This document shows positions 8,001 through 17,051 of a stretch of 64,000 nt of DNA, in pieces. Every line of letters begins with the position of its first letter. The stretch's first letter is position 1. A program made the position numbers and the translations under genes. Source of the stretch: Rhodococcus qingshengii (lineage in GTDB: Bacteria; Actinomycetota; Actinomycetes; Mycobacteriales; Mycobacteriaceae); NCBI RefSeq assembly GCF_021025955.1, contig NZ_JAJNCL010000008.1, forward strand, positions 124,001 to 188,000. Direction: 5' to 3'. The notes under the pieces are model-generated. The model did not search any database. It saw only the letters and a list, made by a program, of their open reading frames with translations, and was not told the DNA's origin.

Positions 8001-10314
8001 GTGAACAGCCCCAGCATCAACCAGAACGCTCCCGAGTCACTGGCGGAGATCGAGAAGCGCGTTCTGTGGTTGTCGACCGCGATGATCCATCACGCCAACC
8101 GTGTCCGTCCGAACCCGAGTGGGCTCAAGGTCGGCGGCCATCAGGCCTCCTGCGCGTCGATGGTCTCGATCATGACGTCACTGTGGTTCGGCCAACTTCG
8201 TTCCGGCGACCGGGTTTCCGTCAAGCCGCACGCCGCTCCGGTGCTTCACGGCATCAACTATCTGCTCGGTGAACTCGACGAGTCCTACCTGACGACACTG
8301 CGCGAGTTCGGGGGCCTGCAGAGCTACCCGAGTCGATCAAAAGATCCTGATCCGGTGGACTATTCGACCGGTTCGGTGGGCATCGGTGCGACGGCTCCCA
8401 TCTGGGGCGCCATCGCACGCCGATACGTCGACGCCTCCCTCGGCGGCGCCGGAACCGGGCGTCAGTACTCCCTTGTCGGTGACGCCGAACTCGACGAGGG
8501 CGCTGTGTGGGAAGCAGTTCTCGATCATTCGGTTGCCGAACTGGGTGAGATCGTGTGGATCGTCGACCTCAACCGGCAATCACTCGACCGGGTGGTCCCG
8601 AACATCGCGGCAACCCGCCTGGAGCGCATGTTCTCAGGCGCCGGCTGGCAGGTCATCACCGTGAAGTTCGGCGCACTGCTGGAATCACTGTTCGCCCGGC
8701 CCGGCGGCACCGCGTTGCGCGAACGAATCCTGGACATGCCGAATCCGGAGTACCAGCGTCTGCTGCGATGCACGGCTGACGAGGTGCGTCTGAGACTGCC
8801 TGGCGACGCGGCGGACGCCGACGCGATCACGTCGCTGATCAACGACCTCGACGACGCCACGGTGCTCGAGGCCATCCGCAATCTCGGTGGCCACGACCTC
8901 GACGCTCTGCGAGAGGCGTACGCGCAGATCGACGACACCCGTCCCACCGTGATCATCGCGTACACGATCAAGGGCCGGGGCCTGCCGACGCAGGGTCATC
9001 CGCAGAACCATTCGTCGCTGCTCACCATCGAGCAGTACGAGCACCTGGCGGCGGAACTCGGTTTGGATCCGTCGAAGCCCTGGGAACGGTTCGAGACCGA
9101 CAGCCCGTCGGGCCGCATCTGCGCCGAAACCGCTGGGCGCCTGGCTCGCCCGAAGGTGGAGCATCTGGTGCCTCCGGCGGTTCCGAAAGATATCGGCCGC
9201 ACTCCCTCCGGCACATCCACCACTCAGGCAGCTCTCGGTCGGGTGCTGCTCGACCTCAGCCGCGAAGCGCCGGACGCCGCGAAACGTGTTGTCACACTGA
9301 GCCCGGACGTCAGTTCCACCACGAACCTGGCAGGGCTGGCTGAACAAGGTCGGGGTGTGGTCCCCCAACGAGCGGCACAACTGGTTTGCCGACGACGCCG
9401 AAACGATCATGCACTGGCGTGAGAAGCCCACCGGTCAGCACATGGAACTCGGTATCGCCGAGACCAACCTGGTCGGTCTGATGGGCGAACTCGGTGCAAC
9501 CTGGAGTCGTTGGGGCCAGCCGCTCTTCCCCATCGGCGTGATGTACGACCCCTTCATCGAGCGGGCTCTCGAACCGTGGTCGTACGGCATCTACGCCGGT
9601 GGACAGTCGATCATGGTCGGCACTCCGTCAGGCGTCACCTTGGCTGCCGAAGGTGGTGCACACCAGTCGATCAAGACCCCCTCCATCGGTTTGGAACAGC
9701 CGGGATGCGTCAGTTTCGAACCGGCGTTTGCCGTCGATGTGGAGTGGACGCTCCTCGACAGCATCGGACGCCTGGGCCGCCCCGACGGGAGCTCGTCGTA
9801 TCTGCGTCTGTCGACTCGTCCGGTCGATCAGGCCCTGGCCGCGGTACCGACCGATCCGGCTGCGCGAGAACGCCGTCGACGTCAGGTGGTGGCCGGGGCA
9901 TACACACTGCGGCACAACCCTGATCCCGCCGTCACCCTGGTCGGCATGGGTGCCACCGTCACCGAAACACTGGTCGCAGCCGAAAGACTGGGCGAGCAGG
10001 GTATTTCCGCCGACGTCGTGTGCGTGACCAGCCCAGGCTTGCTCTTCGAAGCACTCCAGTCTCGGCGCGGCCTCGCGGACGGCCCGTCGTGGATCCTGGA
10101 TCAGGTCTTTCCGAATAGCCGATCCGCGCCGATGGTGACCGTTCTCGACGGGCACCCGCACACCCTCGCGTTCCTGACGGGAATCAACAACGTTCCGGGT
10201 GCTGCGCTCGGAGTGAGCCGGTTCGGTCAGGTCGGTTCGCTCGAGGACGTCTACCGGTACCACGGCCTCGACTCCGACAGCATCGTCCGCGCCGCCCTCG
10301 ATCTCACTTCTTGA
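8001..10314 (+). pseudogene. Transketolase / pyruvate dehydrogenase E1-like ThDP enzyme, split by a frameshift
   Basis: Thiamine-diphosphate enzyme of about 770 residues related to homodimeric PDH E1 and transketolase. The N-terminal half has GLKVGGHQASCAS, a ThDP-binding GDAELDEGAVWE block and NRQSLD; the C-terminal half has ELGIAETNLVGLMGELG and WILDQVF. The halves are in different frames: the first continues to a stop at 9422, the second is open from before 9355 to 10314. At 9333-9335 a run GGG appears where GG would read AGWLNKVGVWSPNERH without a break, so one extra G explains the split. This is either a real loss-of-function mutation or a sequencing error. GTG at 8001 is the proposed start. 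Confidence 0.82.
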
Positions 10315-10333
10315 TCAATCACACTCTCTGATG

Positions 10334-10366
10334 CCGAGAAGCGTCCCCGTGGGGAACGCTTCTCGG
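10334..10366. terminator. Bidirectional terminator hairpin
   Basis: CCGAGAAGCGT pairs perfectly with ACGCTTCTCGG, extended by CCCC/GGGG with a single-base bulge and a two-base loop. It lies between the convergent ThDP-enzyme gene and the second binding-lipoprotein gene and can serve both. Confidence 0.8.
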
Positions 10367-10388
10367 GTCTGGTCAGTTCTTCAGGTGT

Positions 10389-12008
10389 CTAGTTCTTCCA
10401 GGCCTTGTCGAAGAACATGATTCCGTCGAGGCTCTGCTGAATGCCGTGGACGTTCTGTCCCCACACACCGAGCCAGGGAGTGTTGCCGTAAACCTGCCAC
10501 GGCACAACCTCATTGGCGCGCTCCTGAATCTTGGCGAGCACCTCGATCTTCGCGTCGTTCGACGTCGCTACACCCAACTGGTCGAGCAACGAATCGATCT
10601 CGGGGTCGGAGAAGCTCGTGGCGTTGTTTCGTCCACCCGACTTGAGATTCGAGTACAGACGCTCGAACGGATCGGCTTCCGCGAGGTTGGCGGAACCTGT
10701 TGCCATGTCGAAGTCGCGGTCGGCGTACAAACGCTTGACGACGTCGGCAACCGAATTGACGTACTCGATCTGGAAGTCGAATCCGACGGCGTTGGCCATC
10801 GACTGCAGTGCCAGAGCCATCGCCTGCGCCGAATTCTCTTGGAGCGTCAGGTATGTGATCTTGCCGTCGAAACCGTCGGCCTTGGCCTCGTCGAGAAGCT
10901 GCTTCGCCTTGGCGGTGTCGACGCCGATCGGAGCTACGTCGTTGTGCCAGCGAGAGGTGTCCTGGAAGACGACCTGCCCGGGGAGACCTTTACCTTCGTT
11001 GAGCCGGTTGTCGAGAGCGACAGGATCGGTTGCGAGCGCTAATGCCTGACGTACCCGCACGTCGGCACCGGGACGACCGGGAGCCGTGTTGACGAGCGAG
11101 AGGTACGACAGCGACGGAATGTCGACGAAGCCCGGGTAGCCGGAGTCGATCAGATCCAACACGTTCGGAAGCGAACGCATGTACGCGACGTCGGTGCCGC
11201 CGCTCTCGAGCGATTCGGTGGTGGACTGCGAACCGACGATGCTGATCAACCGCAGCTTGTCCACGTTCGGGGCACCGTCGAAGTAGTCCTCCCGAGCGTC
11301 GAGGATCAATTCCTCGTTGGGAGCGAACTTCTCGAGGGTGAACGCACCGGCGCCGATCGGGGTGAACTGATCGCCCTGCTGGGCGCTCGGCGCGACGATC
11401 ATGCCGGGGCCGGTGGAGAGCAGTGACTCGATACCGGTCCAGGGGTCGACGAGATTGAAGACGACCGTCGATGGATCCGGAGTGTCGACCGACGCGACCT
11501 TCGATGCGTACAGACTCGACTGCGGTCCCTTGTTGGTGACGTAGCGATTGAGGCTCGCCGAGACGGCCGCCGAATCCACCGGAGTGCCGTCACTGAACTT
11601 CACACCGTCGCGCAGCTCGAGGGTCCACGTCTTGAAGTCCGAACTCGGCTCCATCGACTCTGCGAGCTTCGGAACAAATTCCTTGGACGCCGGGTCGTAT
11701 CGCAAGAGCGTGTCGTAGATGGCGCCCAACTCCGAACCGGCGACCGAACCGGCGATCTGCGTCTTCGCGGGATCGAGATTCGTGACGGCGGAGTACCCGC
11801 TGAACGTGAGCGTGCCACCCTTGACCGCGTCACCCTCGCCGGATTGCTCGTTGACCGGGCCGATGGACAACCCTGAACCGGAATCCGGTGCGTCGCCGCT
11901 TCCACCCCCGTTCCCGCTGTCAGCGCACGACGAGACGAACAGGCCGGCGGAGACAGCCAGCGCGACAGCGGCAACCTTGCGGTGACCGCGCCGAGAACTG
12001 CGACTCAT
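10389..12008 (-). CDS. ABC transporter substrate-binding lipoprotein, orphan paralogue
   Basis: Family 5 binding lipoprotein of 539 residues, clearly a duplicate of the protein at 3953-5572: same length, same MSRSSRRG start, lipobox at Cys28 (FVSSC), and long identical stretches such as FTPIGAGAFTLEKFAPNEEL. No permease or ATPase lies beside it, so it probably feeds the nearby five-gene importer with a different or overlapping ligand. Differences cluster in the ligand-lobe segments, for example GGTDVAYMRSLPNVLDL against GGIDAAYMRTLTPILDL. The ATG at 12008 has an AGG-type site upstream (CTGGAGGTTTTGA). Confidence 0.92.
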   Translation of the reverse strand: MSRSSRRGHRKVAAVALAVSAGLFVSSCADSGNGGGSGDAPDSGSGLSIGPVNEQSGEGDAVKGGTLTFSGYSAVTNLDPAKTQIAGSVAGSELGAIYDTLLRYDPASKEFVPKLAESMEPSSDFKTWTLELRDGVKFSDGTPVDSAAVSASLNRYVTNKGPQSSLYASKVASVDTPDPSTVVFNLVDPWTGIESLLSTGPGMIVAPSAQQGDQFTPIGAGAFTLEKFAPNEELILDAREDYFDGAPNVDKLRLISIVGSQSTTESLESGGTDVAYMRSLPNVLDLIDSGYPGFVDIPSLSYLSLVNTAPGRPGADVRVRQALALATDPVALDNRLNEGKGLPGQVVFQDTSRWHNDVAPIGVDTAKAKQLLDEAKADGFDGKITYLTLQENSAQAMALALQSMANAVGFDFQIEYVNSVADVVKRLYADRDFDMATGSANLAEADPFERLYSNLKSGGRNNATSFSDPEIDSLLDQLGVATSNDAKIEVLAKIQERANEVVPWQVYGNTPWLGVWGQNVHGIQQSLDGIMFFDKAWKN

Positions 12009-12039
12009 TCAAAACCTCCAGGTCAGAAACTGTGATGTG

Positions 12040-12106
12040 AAGCATTGTCGAGACAGTTTGTGACTTAAGGCACAGGTATTAGTCGTAGGTCTCGCTCAGT
12101 GGAATG
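12040..12106 (-). promoter_or_regulatory. Upstream element shared with the importer operon
   Basis: Contains the same GTCTCGCTCAGTGGAAT string (12088-12104) found upstream of the importer operon, followed toward the gene by matching GGCACAG and ACAGTTTGTGA elements. The spacing to the start codon is about 80-95 bases in both. Likely the promoter/operator region of this gene; the regulator is unknown. Confidence 0.5.
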
Positions 12107-12182
12107 AAGCGCGACGATTGGTCAGTTTTCGAGCGACATTCGCAGGTCAGACCCTTAGCGAAGGACAGGAATTCATTCTGAT

Positions 12183-12473
12183 TCAGGCGCCTTTCAACGG
12201 ATGAATCGCCGGGGCGCCGTCGAGGAGCGGACCGGCAGCGGCCAGCGCAGCCTGCAAATGCGGGGACTGCATGTGAGCGTCCAACTCCTCCTGCCCGCGC
12301 CAAGTTTCGATCGTGACGAACGTGCCGGGCGCAGCCGCTGACTCGAACAACTCGTACGACACGCAGCCGTCCTCGGACCGACTCGCCTCCGCGAGAGTTG
12401 TCAGAGCCGATCGGACGTCGTCCTCGGAACCGGACTTTGCCGGGATGGTTGCAACTACACGAAGCTCGCTCAT
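12183..12473 (-). CDS. Putative quinol monooxygenase (ABM domain, YgiN-like)
   Basis: Compact 96-residue protein with the antibiotic-biosynthesis-monooxygenase fold pattern: LRVVATIPAKSGSEDDVRSAL, then EDGCVSYELFES, FVTIETWRGQEELDAHMQSPHLQ. Family members are cofactor-free dimers that oxidise quinols or similar aromatics, or act in scavenging reactive products. It is divergent from an SDR gene 71 bases away, which may act on related substrates, but the actual substrate cannot be told. Confidence 0.85.
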   Translation of the reverse strand: MSELRVVATIPAKSGSEDDVRSALTTLAEASRSEDGCVSYELFESAAAPGTFVTIETWRGQEELDAHMQSPHLQAALAAAGPLLDGAPAIHPLKGA

Positions 12474-12544
12474 CGGATACCTTTCGCAGAGGGGAAGTCA
12501 GCTAGAGACACACGCCACAAACGTACACACGAAAAGGGCAACCA

Positions 12545-13447
12545 ATGGGGCTACTGAAGGACGTCACCGGCTGGCGACGCGGAACGAAGTTGCAGCGACG
12601 ACTGCGCGATCTCACCGGCACGCTGGTGGTGATCACCGGTGCGGGCAGCGGCATCGGGCGTGAAACGGCCCTCGCCTTCGCGGCCCAGGGAGCTATCGTC
12701 GTCGTCTCCGACATCAACCTCGAAAGCGCGCAGGACACTGCGGCGCTCATCAACACACCCACTCAGGCCAGCGGAGCCGAAGCGGTGTTCGGTGGCGGTT
12801 CCCACGCCTACCAGGTCGACGTGTCCGACGAACAGGCAGTGATCCGGTTCGCAGAGATCGTCGCGGCACATCACGGCGTGCCGGACATCGTCGTCAACAA
12901 CGCCGGAATCGGGTTCTCCGGAACGTTCGCCGACACCGAGCAACGCCAGTTCGAGCACGTCATGGACATCAACTTCTGGGGAGTTGTCTACGGCTGCCGC
13001 GCCTTCACCCCGATGATGATCGACCGAGGAACCGGCGGGCACGTCGTCAATCTGTCCTCGGCCGCCGCGTACACGCCTCAGAAGGCCCTCACCGCGTATT
13101 CGACCAGCAAGGCAGCGGTATTCATGCTCTCGGATTGCCTACGGGCAGAACTGCTTCCACACGGCATCGGCGTCAGCACCATCTGCCCCGGCCTCGTGCA
13201 CACGAACATCCTCAAGACCACCGAGTTCGCCGGGACCACCGCCGAGGAGCAGCTCGAAAATCAGACCAAGGTCGACAACTTCTACCGGAAGCGAAACTTC
13301 ACGCCTGATCGAGTGGCTAGCGCCATCGTGAAAGCAGTTCGCACGAACAAAGCCGTCGTGCCCGTCACCGTCGAAGCCAAGCTCGGACGCACGATCAGCC
13401 GGTTGTCTCCCGGATCGATGCGCGTCGGAGCTCGGTTCGAGATCTAG
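12545..13447 (+). CDS. Short-chain dehydrogenase/reductase
   Basis: NAD(P)-dependent oxidoreductase of 300 residues. The Rossmann glycine motif is TGAGSGIG (about residues 32-39), then NNAG (NNAGIGFSG), the catalytic Ser in NLSSAAAYT and YSTSK for the Tyr/Lys pair. A 27-residue N-terminal extension (WRRGTKLQRRLRDL) and a C-terminal tail make it slightly longer than classical 250-residue SDRs, as in actinobacterial homologues annotated as SDR family oxidoreductases. Substrate unknown. Its stop is one base from the stop of the convergent secreted-protein gene. Confidence 0.9.
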   Translation: MGLLKDVTGWRRGTKLQRRLRDLTGTLVVITGAGSGIGRETALAFAAQGAIVVVSDINLESAQDTAALINTPTQASGAEAVFGGGSHAYQVDVSDEQAVIRFAEIVAAHHGVPDIVVNNAGIGFSGTFADTEQRQFEHVMDINFWGVVYGCRAFTPMMIDRGTGGHVVNLSSAAAYTPQKALTAYSTSKAAVFMLSDCLRAELLPHGIGVSTICPGLVHTNILKTTEFAGTTAEEQLENQTKVDNFYRKRNFTPDRVASAIVKAVRTNKAVVPVTVEAKLGRTISRLSPGSMRVGARFEI

Positions 13448-13448
13448 G

Positions 13449-14174
13449 TCAGCTGCCGAAGCTCAGGCTGCCCGTGAAACCCTGCTGCACATCGGCTTCC
13501 GAACGGGGAAGAACTTCGTAGGTGCTGGCGTACTGGCCACTGAAACCGGTGACGGTGATCGGGCGTCCTACCTCGACGGCGTCGACAGCGATTCCGGTCT
13601 GGGTGTTGACGAAGATGACGGTGTTTCCTTCGACACCCGAGACCAGGATCTTGTGACCGTAGGGAAGGTCGTCGACGACGGGTCCGCTCACGATTCCGGA
13701 CACTGTCACGAGACGACCCTCGCTGCCCTCACCGATTGCATTGAGGGGCAGTCGCGCCGGGGTGATCTGAGCTGCGGTACCGGTTACTTCAACGGCAGTC
13801 GGACGGACGACAAGCAGGCCCTCCTGATCCGCAAGGACTCCGGTGACCCGAACCTGATCGCCGAGAGCAATCCCGGAATTGTTCGGATCGCTGATGTAGA
13901 TGCCGGAATTGCCACTCTGGAGACCAAAGCCCTTGTCGTAGAAGCTGGATTCGAACACTCCGGACGGCGTAGTCGCGGTTCCCACGACGGTGACCGTCGT
14001 TCCGATGGCCTGCGCACGGGCTGCCGCGATGGAGTCCGCGGACACCTCACCGACGACTGCCGCCGGCTCCGCGGTAGCTGCGGTGCCGAGAAACATGGTG
14101 GCTGCCGCCGCAACCGCCAGTGCCGTCACACCTCGGCGCAGGACCGGACTCGCAAGAACGCTGTCTCGAAACAT
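13449..14174 (-). CDS. Secreted protein with two OB-fold-like segments
   Basis: Exported protein of 241 residues. The ATG at 14174 is chosen because it follows GGGGAG at good spacing and starts a signal peptide (MFRDSVLASPVLRRG, hydrophobic core, cleavage near TAATAEPAA). The mature part has two similar beta-rich segments of the kind seen in OB-fold accessory domains of secreted nucleases: IYISDPNNSGIALGDQVRVTG and a second around GRLVTVSGIVSG. No nuclease active site is visible, so it is a hypothetical exported protein with a possible binding fold. Confidence 0.75.
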   Translation of the reverse strand: MFRDSVLASPVLRRGVTALAVAAAATMFLGTAATAEPAAVVGEVSADSIAAARAQAIGTTVTVVGTATTPSGVFESSFYDKGFGLQSGNSGIYISDPNNSGIALGDQVRVTGVLADQEGLLVVRPTAVEVTGTAAQITPARLPLNAIGEGSEGRLVTVSGIVSGPVVDDLPYGHKILVSGVEGNTVIFVNTQTGIAVDAVEVGRPITVTGFSGQYASTYEVLPRSEADVQQGFTGSLSFGS

Positions 14175-14273
14175 ATTTGAGGACTCCCCTGTGATTTCGT
14201 GGCCGCGCAGGTCCTCCTGATGGAGTGCCGCCTTCGCCCACCCTGAGGCACAGGTTATTACAGGTCGGACGCC

Positions 14274-14306
14274 GCAGCGATGGTGACATTCCGTCACCAC
14301 CGCTGC
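14274..14306 (-). terminator. Terminator-like hairpin after secreted-protein gene
   Basis: GCAGCGATGGTGAC pairs with GTCACCACCGCTGC, one G-T style mismatch, five-base loop. It lies just downstream of the stop of the 14325-15197 gene on the minus strand. Confidence 0.6.
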
Positions 14307-14324
14307 TTCAAGGCATCCGAGTTT

Positions 14325-15197
14325 TCAGGAACCGGAGCTTCCGGACGAACCGCTCGAGCCACTGGAACCGCTGGATCCTGTTCCACCACCGAGATCGTCG
14401 AGAGGATCGCTACCGGTGAGGCCGCCCGGGTACAGGTAGGCGTCGGAGATCGTGCTGAGCGAGGTTCCGGAAGTGGCCGGTACCTTTGCGCGCCAGTTGA
14501 CGATCGGATTCAGTACTCCGAACGGTCCGCAGCCACTGGCGGCGGGCAGCGCGAAGCCGGTGGCCTCGTTCCCGACCGGGCTCACTTTCAGCGCATTGTC
14601 CGGGAGCACCGTGTAGGTCGGGACCACCGACGGGTCAGGCGAGAGACGGAGATTCACCGGCGCAGCCGCGGAACCCAGGTAGCAGTTGTCACCGAGGAAC
14701 GCGTTGTTGATCTTCATCCGGACCGGGATGCTCAGATCCATATCGGTGATGATGCCGTTCAGGGTCGGCGCCTCTACTGCCTGCACCTCGGCGGTGACGG
14801 CGGCAAGGCCGAACAGATTGCCGAACGGCAGATCGATTCCCAGAACGCCGCCGGGAACCGTCAGCGGCTTGGAATAGACACCGTTGTGTCCGTCGTCGCG
14901 TGGGAGAAGAACGGTGGACTCACCTTCACCGGAGCCGGCCTCGGCGGCGATGATCATGTCGCCTTTTCCGATCGGGAGGTTGAAGCCGTTGTTGTCGAAG
15001 GTTCCGCTCTGAACCACAACCGACACACAGGATTCGGCAGTAGCCGGACACACTGCGGCCCCGGGTACCGAATTGTCGACCGGATCCTGAGCCGAGGCCA
15101 TCGGTGCCGCAAAAGCGAGGACCGCGCACGCGGTACCTGCAATAACGGCCACGCGCGTGCCGAGACGTCTGTTGCCGTTCTTCTGAGATTTCTGCAC
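14325..15197 (-). CDS. Secreted hypothetical protein with Gly-Ser repeat tail
   Basis: Exported protein of 290 residues. The GTG at 15197 is preferred: AGGGAG lies seven bases upstream and it opens a signal peptide (VQKSQKNGNRRLGTRVAV, hydrophobic core, cleavage after APMASA). The frame is open to 15272 without a signal. The mature part is beta-rich with paired cysteines (AAVCPATAESCVSVV; DNCYLGSAA; ASGCGPFG). It ends in five GSS-type repeats (TGSSGSSGSS and on), a flexible low-complexity tail. No catalytic motif was recognised. Similar exported proteins are common in Rhodococcus and Nocardia; function unknown. Confidence 0.75.
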   Translation of the reverse strand: MQKSQKNGNRRLGTRVAVIAGTACAVLAFAAPMASAQDPVDNSVPGAAVCPATAESCVSVVVQSGTFDNNGFNLPIGKGDMIIAAEAGSGEGESTVLLPRDDGHNGVYSKPLTVPGGVLGIDLPFGNLFGLAAVTAEVQAVEAPTLNGIITDMDLSIPVRMKINNAFLGDNCYLGSAAAPVNLRLSPDPSVVPTYTVLPDNALKVSPVGNEATGFALPAASGCGPFGVLNPIVNWRAKVPATSGTSLSTISDAYLYPGGLTGSDPLDDLGGGTGSSGSSGSSGSSGSSGS

Positions 15198-15409
15198 TGA
15201 ATTCTCCCTGCCGTTTATGTGATGGGGGACGAAACTCGCAGTTATTGCTTGTGTTTCGACCGCCGCCGACAAGGTCTTGTGGTGTGCTCCTACTCACAAG
15301 TAACAACTGAACAGATGTATATCACAGGACTTCGACTTAAAAACAGGGCAAAAGGGAGTTTCCTTAAAACGGACAAACTAAGCGGTACGGTGTGTAACAC
15401 TCACGGGTG

Positions 15410-15958
15410 ATGAACACGAACAGACTGGTCCTCTGCGTCGCGGCAGCGGGCTTACTCCTCAGCGGCTGCAGCAGCCAATCCGACAGCGATGCAGCAGAAT
15501 CCACATCTGCTGCCACCAGCACCACGGTGGCGGCGACGTCGAGTTCAGCTGCCCCCGCGTCCTTGTCGGCGCTGGCGACCAGCCCACCCGCCGCAACTCC
15601 GGAAGCCGCGCCGAGCGTGGTCGAATCGACGCCCCCACCGGTGGCGCTACCGGTAGCGCCACCGGCAAATTCGCCGATCGATGCACGGTCACCGGAAGAG
15701 ATCGTCGCGAACGCGGGTGAGAAGGGACAGCGGTACATCGCCGCTCTGCGCCTGGCCGGGATCCCGCCCGCCGGAATGGATTCCGCAGAAATCCTTTACG
15801 CCGACGGCACGTGCAAGGCTCTTGCCGACGGCATGCCTCGGTCCGAGGTGCTGGCGGAGTTCAACTCCGTGGGCGAGGTGTACTCACAGATCACGCCGAT
15901 GTCCTCGCAGCGAATCGCCGAGATCTACGTCGACACCGCGCAGCAGACATACTGCTGA
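15410..15958 (+). CDS. DUF732-domain lipoprotein
   Basis: Lipoprotein of about 182 residues. The signal peptide ends in lipobox LSGC, followed by a Ser/Thr/Ala/Pro-rich linker of about 75 residues and a C-terminal helical domain with the DUF732 pattern (RYIAALRLAGIPP, DGTCKALADGMPRSEV, final cysteine in QQTYC giving a likely disulfide with that of GTCK). DUF732 proteins are small exported proteins of mycolate bacteria with unknown role. The start is GTG-ATG at 15407/15410; no ribosome-binding site precedes it, so a leaderless transcript is possible. Confidence 0.8.
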   Translation: MNTNRLVLCVAAAGLLLSGCSSQSDSDAAESTSAATSTTVAATSSSAAPASLSALATSPPAATPEAAPSVVESTPPPVALPVAPPANSPIDARSPEEIVANAGEKGQRYIAALRLAGIPPAGMDSAEILYADGTCKALADGMPRSEVLAEFNSVGEVYSQITPMSSQRIAEIYVDTAQQTYC

Positions 15959-15970
15959 CGAGCGATGTGA

Positions 15971-16867
15971 TCAGGCCTTGCCGGCCAACCAGCCGTGCAG
16001 CCAGGATGTCGCCGAATTGCCCGCGCCGTCAACGACGTAACGCGTGTAGTCGGTGTGGACTTGCGAGCCGTAGAAGTCGACCAACTGATCGACGCGCCGC
16101 GAATTCGCGCCCGGATCGAGCTGAGCGATCAGTGCGGGGAGCCCGCCGGCTGTCACCAGATCATTGACGATCACGGCGGCCTCGTCGCGCAGCGCGAGCG
16201 CACTTGCGGGAGTGGGATCGGACGCCTGAGCCATGAATCCGGCCAGACGCATCACAAAATCGTCCTTGGGCGTCGAGCAGTACAGGTCACCGACCGCGCA
16301 CAGCGTCACCGTTTTGCCTGACAGCCAACCGAATCCACCGATGCGCGGGCCACTGGCACCGTTACCGCCGACAGCGGGGCCGATCAGGACGTCGGACTCG
16401 GAACGACGGGGATCGGACAGCAAGCCGACGCCCTCCACCCGAGTCGGGGGAACAACGCCGATGCCCGTTCCGATCTCGGCGGCGAGATCGCCTGCCGCGT
16501 CGGCACCCTGGCTGTATCCGACGATGGCGAAGCGAGTGTCACCGCACGAGGCTGCCATGGCGCCGATCATGCCGCGGGCATTGTCGACGGCCTGCTGCTT
16601 CGACTTGGCGTAGACGTTGGATTCCCAGGGGAACGCCGTCGCCGAGTAGGTGACGTAATCGGTGCGCACGGAGCCCGGAAGCCCGTTGGTCACCGGGGCG
16701 AGCATGCCGGCGCCGGGCCTGGTGCCCGAGGGCTCCCAAGTTCCCGGGATGGCCACGACGTACAGGCTGGGGCAGGGATCAGCCGACGCCACGGGAGCAC
16801 TGACAACCGGTACCACTACTGCCGCAGCTAGTGCCGACAACACCGCAACGAGACGCCTCGCACGCAT
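15971..16867 (-). CDS. Cutinase-family secreted esterase
   Basis: Exported serine esterase of 298 residues. The ATG at 16867 follows GGGGAG and gives a signal peptide cleaved after PVASA. The mature start is DPCPSLYVVAIPGTWEP, the nucleophile is in GYSQG, a disulfide-linked catalytic Asp segment is probable around AVGDLYCSTPKDD, and the His is in GSQVHTDYTRY near the C-terminus. That order (Ser, Asp, His) is the alpha/beta-hydrolase triad of the cutinase family, which cleaves lipid or polyester esters outside the cell. It faces the lipoprotein gene tail to tail. Confidence 0.88.
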   Translation of the reverse strand: MRARRLVAVLSALAAAVVVPVVSAPVASADPCPSLYVVAIPGTWEPSGTRPGAGMLAPVTNGLPGSVRTDYVTYSATAFPWESNVYAKSKQQAVDNARGMIGAMAASCGDTRFAIVGYSQGADAAGDLAAEIGTGIGVVPPTRVEGVGLLSDPRRSESDVLIGPAVGGNGASGPRIGGFGWLSGKTVTLCAVGDLYCSTPKDDFVMRLAGFMAQASDPTPASALALRDEAAVIVNDLVTAGGLPALIAQLDPGANSRRVDQLVDFYGSQVHTDYTRYVVDGAGNSATSWLHGWLAGKA

Positions 16868-17003
16868 GAAACTCCCCTGATTTACCTGAAGCAACCCATA
16901 CACCACTATCGATGCTCAGGAATCATACTGTCTGGGCGTTGTGTCTGTCCGATGCACGATCGATGAATGTTTGTTACAGATCGTGCGAATTACTTGCAGA
17001 AAC

Positions 17004-17041
17004 ACAGCCGCACCCCACCGAATCCGGTGGGGTGCGGCTGT
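17004..17041 (-). terminator. Rho-independent terminator of gltBD
   Basis: ACAGCCGCACCCCACC pairs perfectly with GGTGGGGTGCGGCTGT across a six-base loop, 11 bases past the gltD stop. A short T-containing run (GTTTCTG) follows on the minus strand. Confidence 0.88.
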
Positions 17042-17051
17042 GCAAGAGCCT

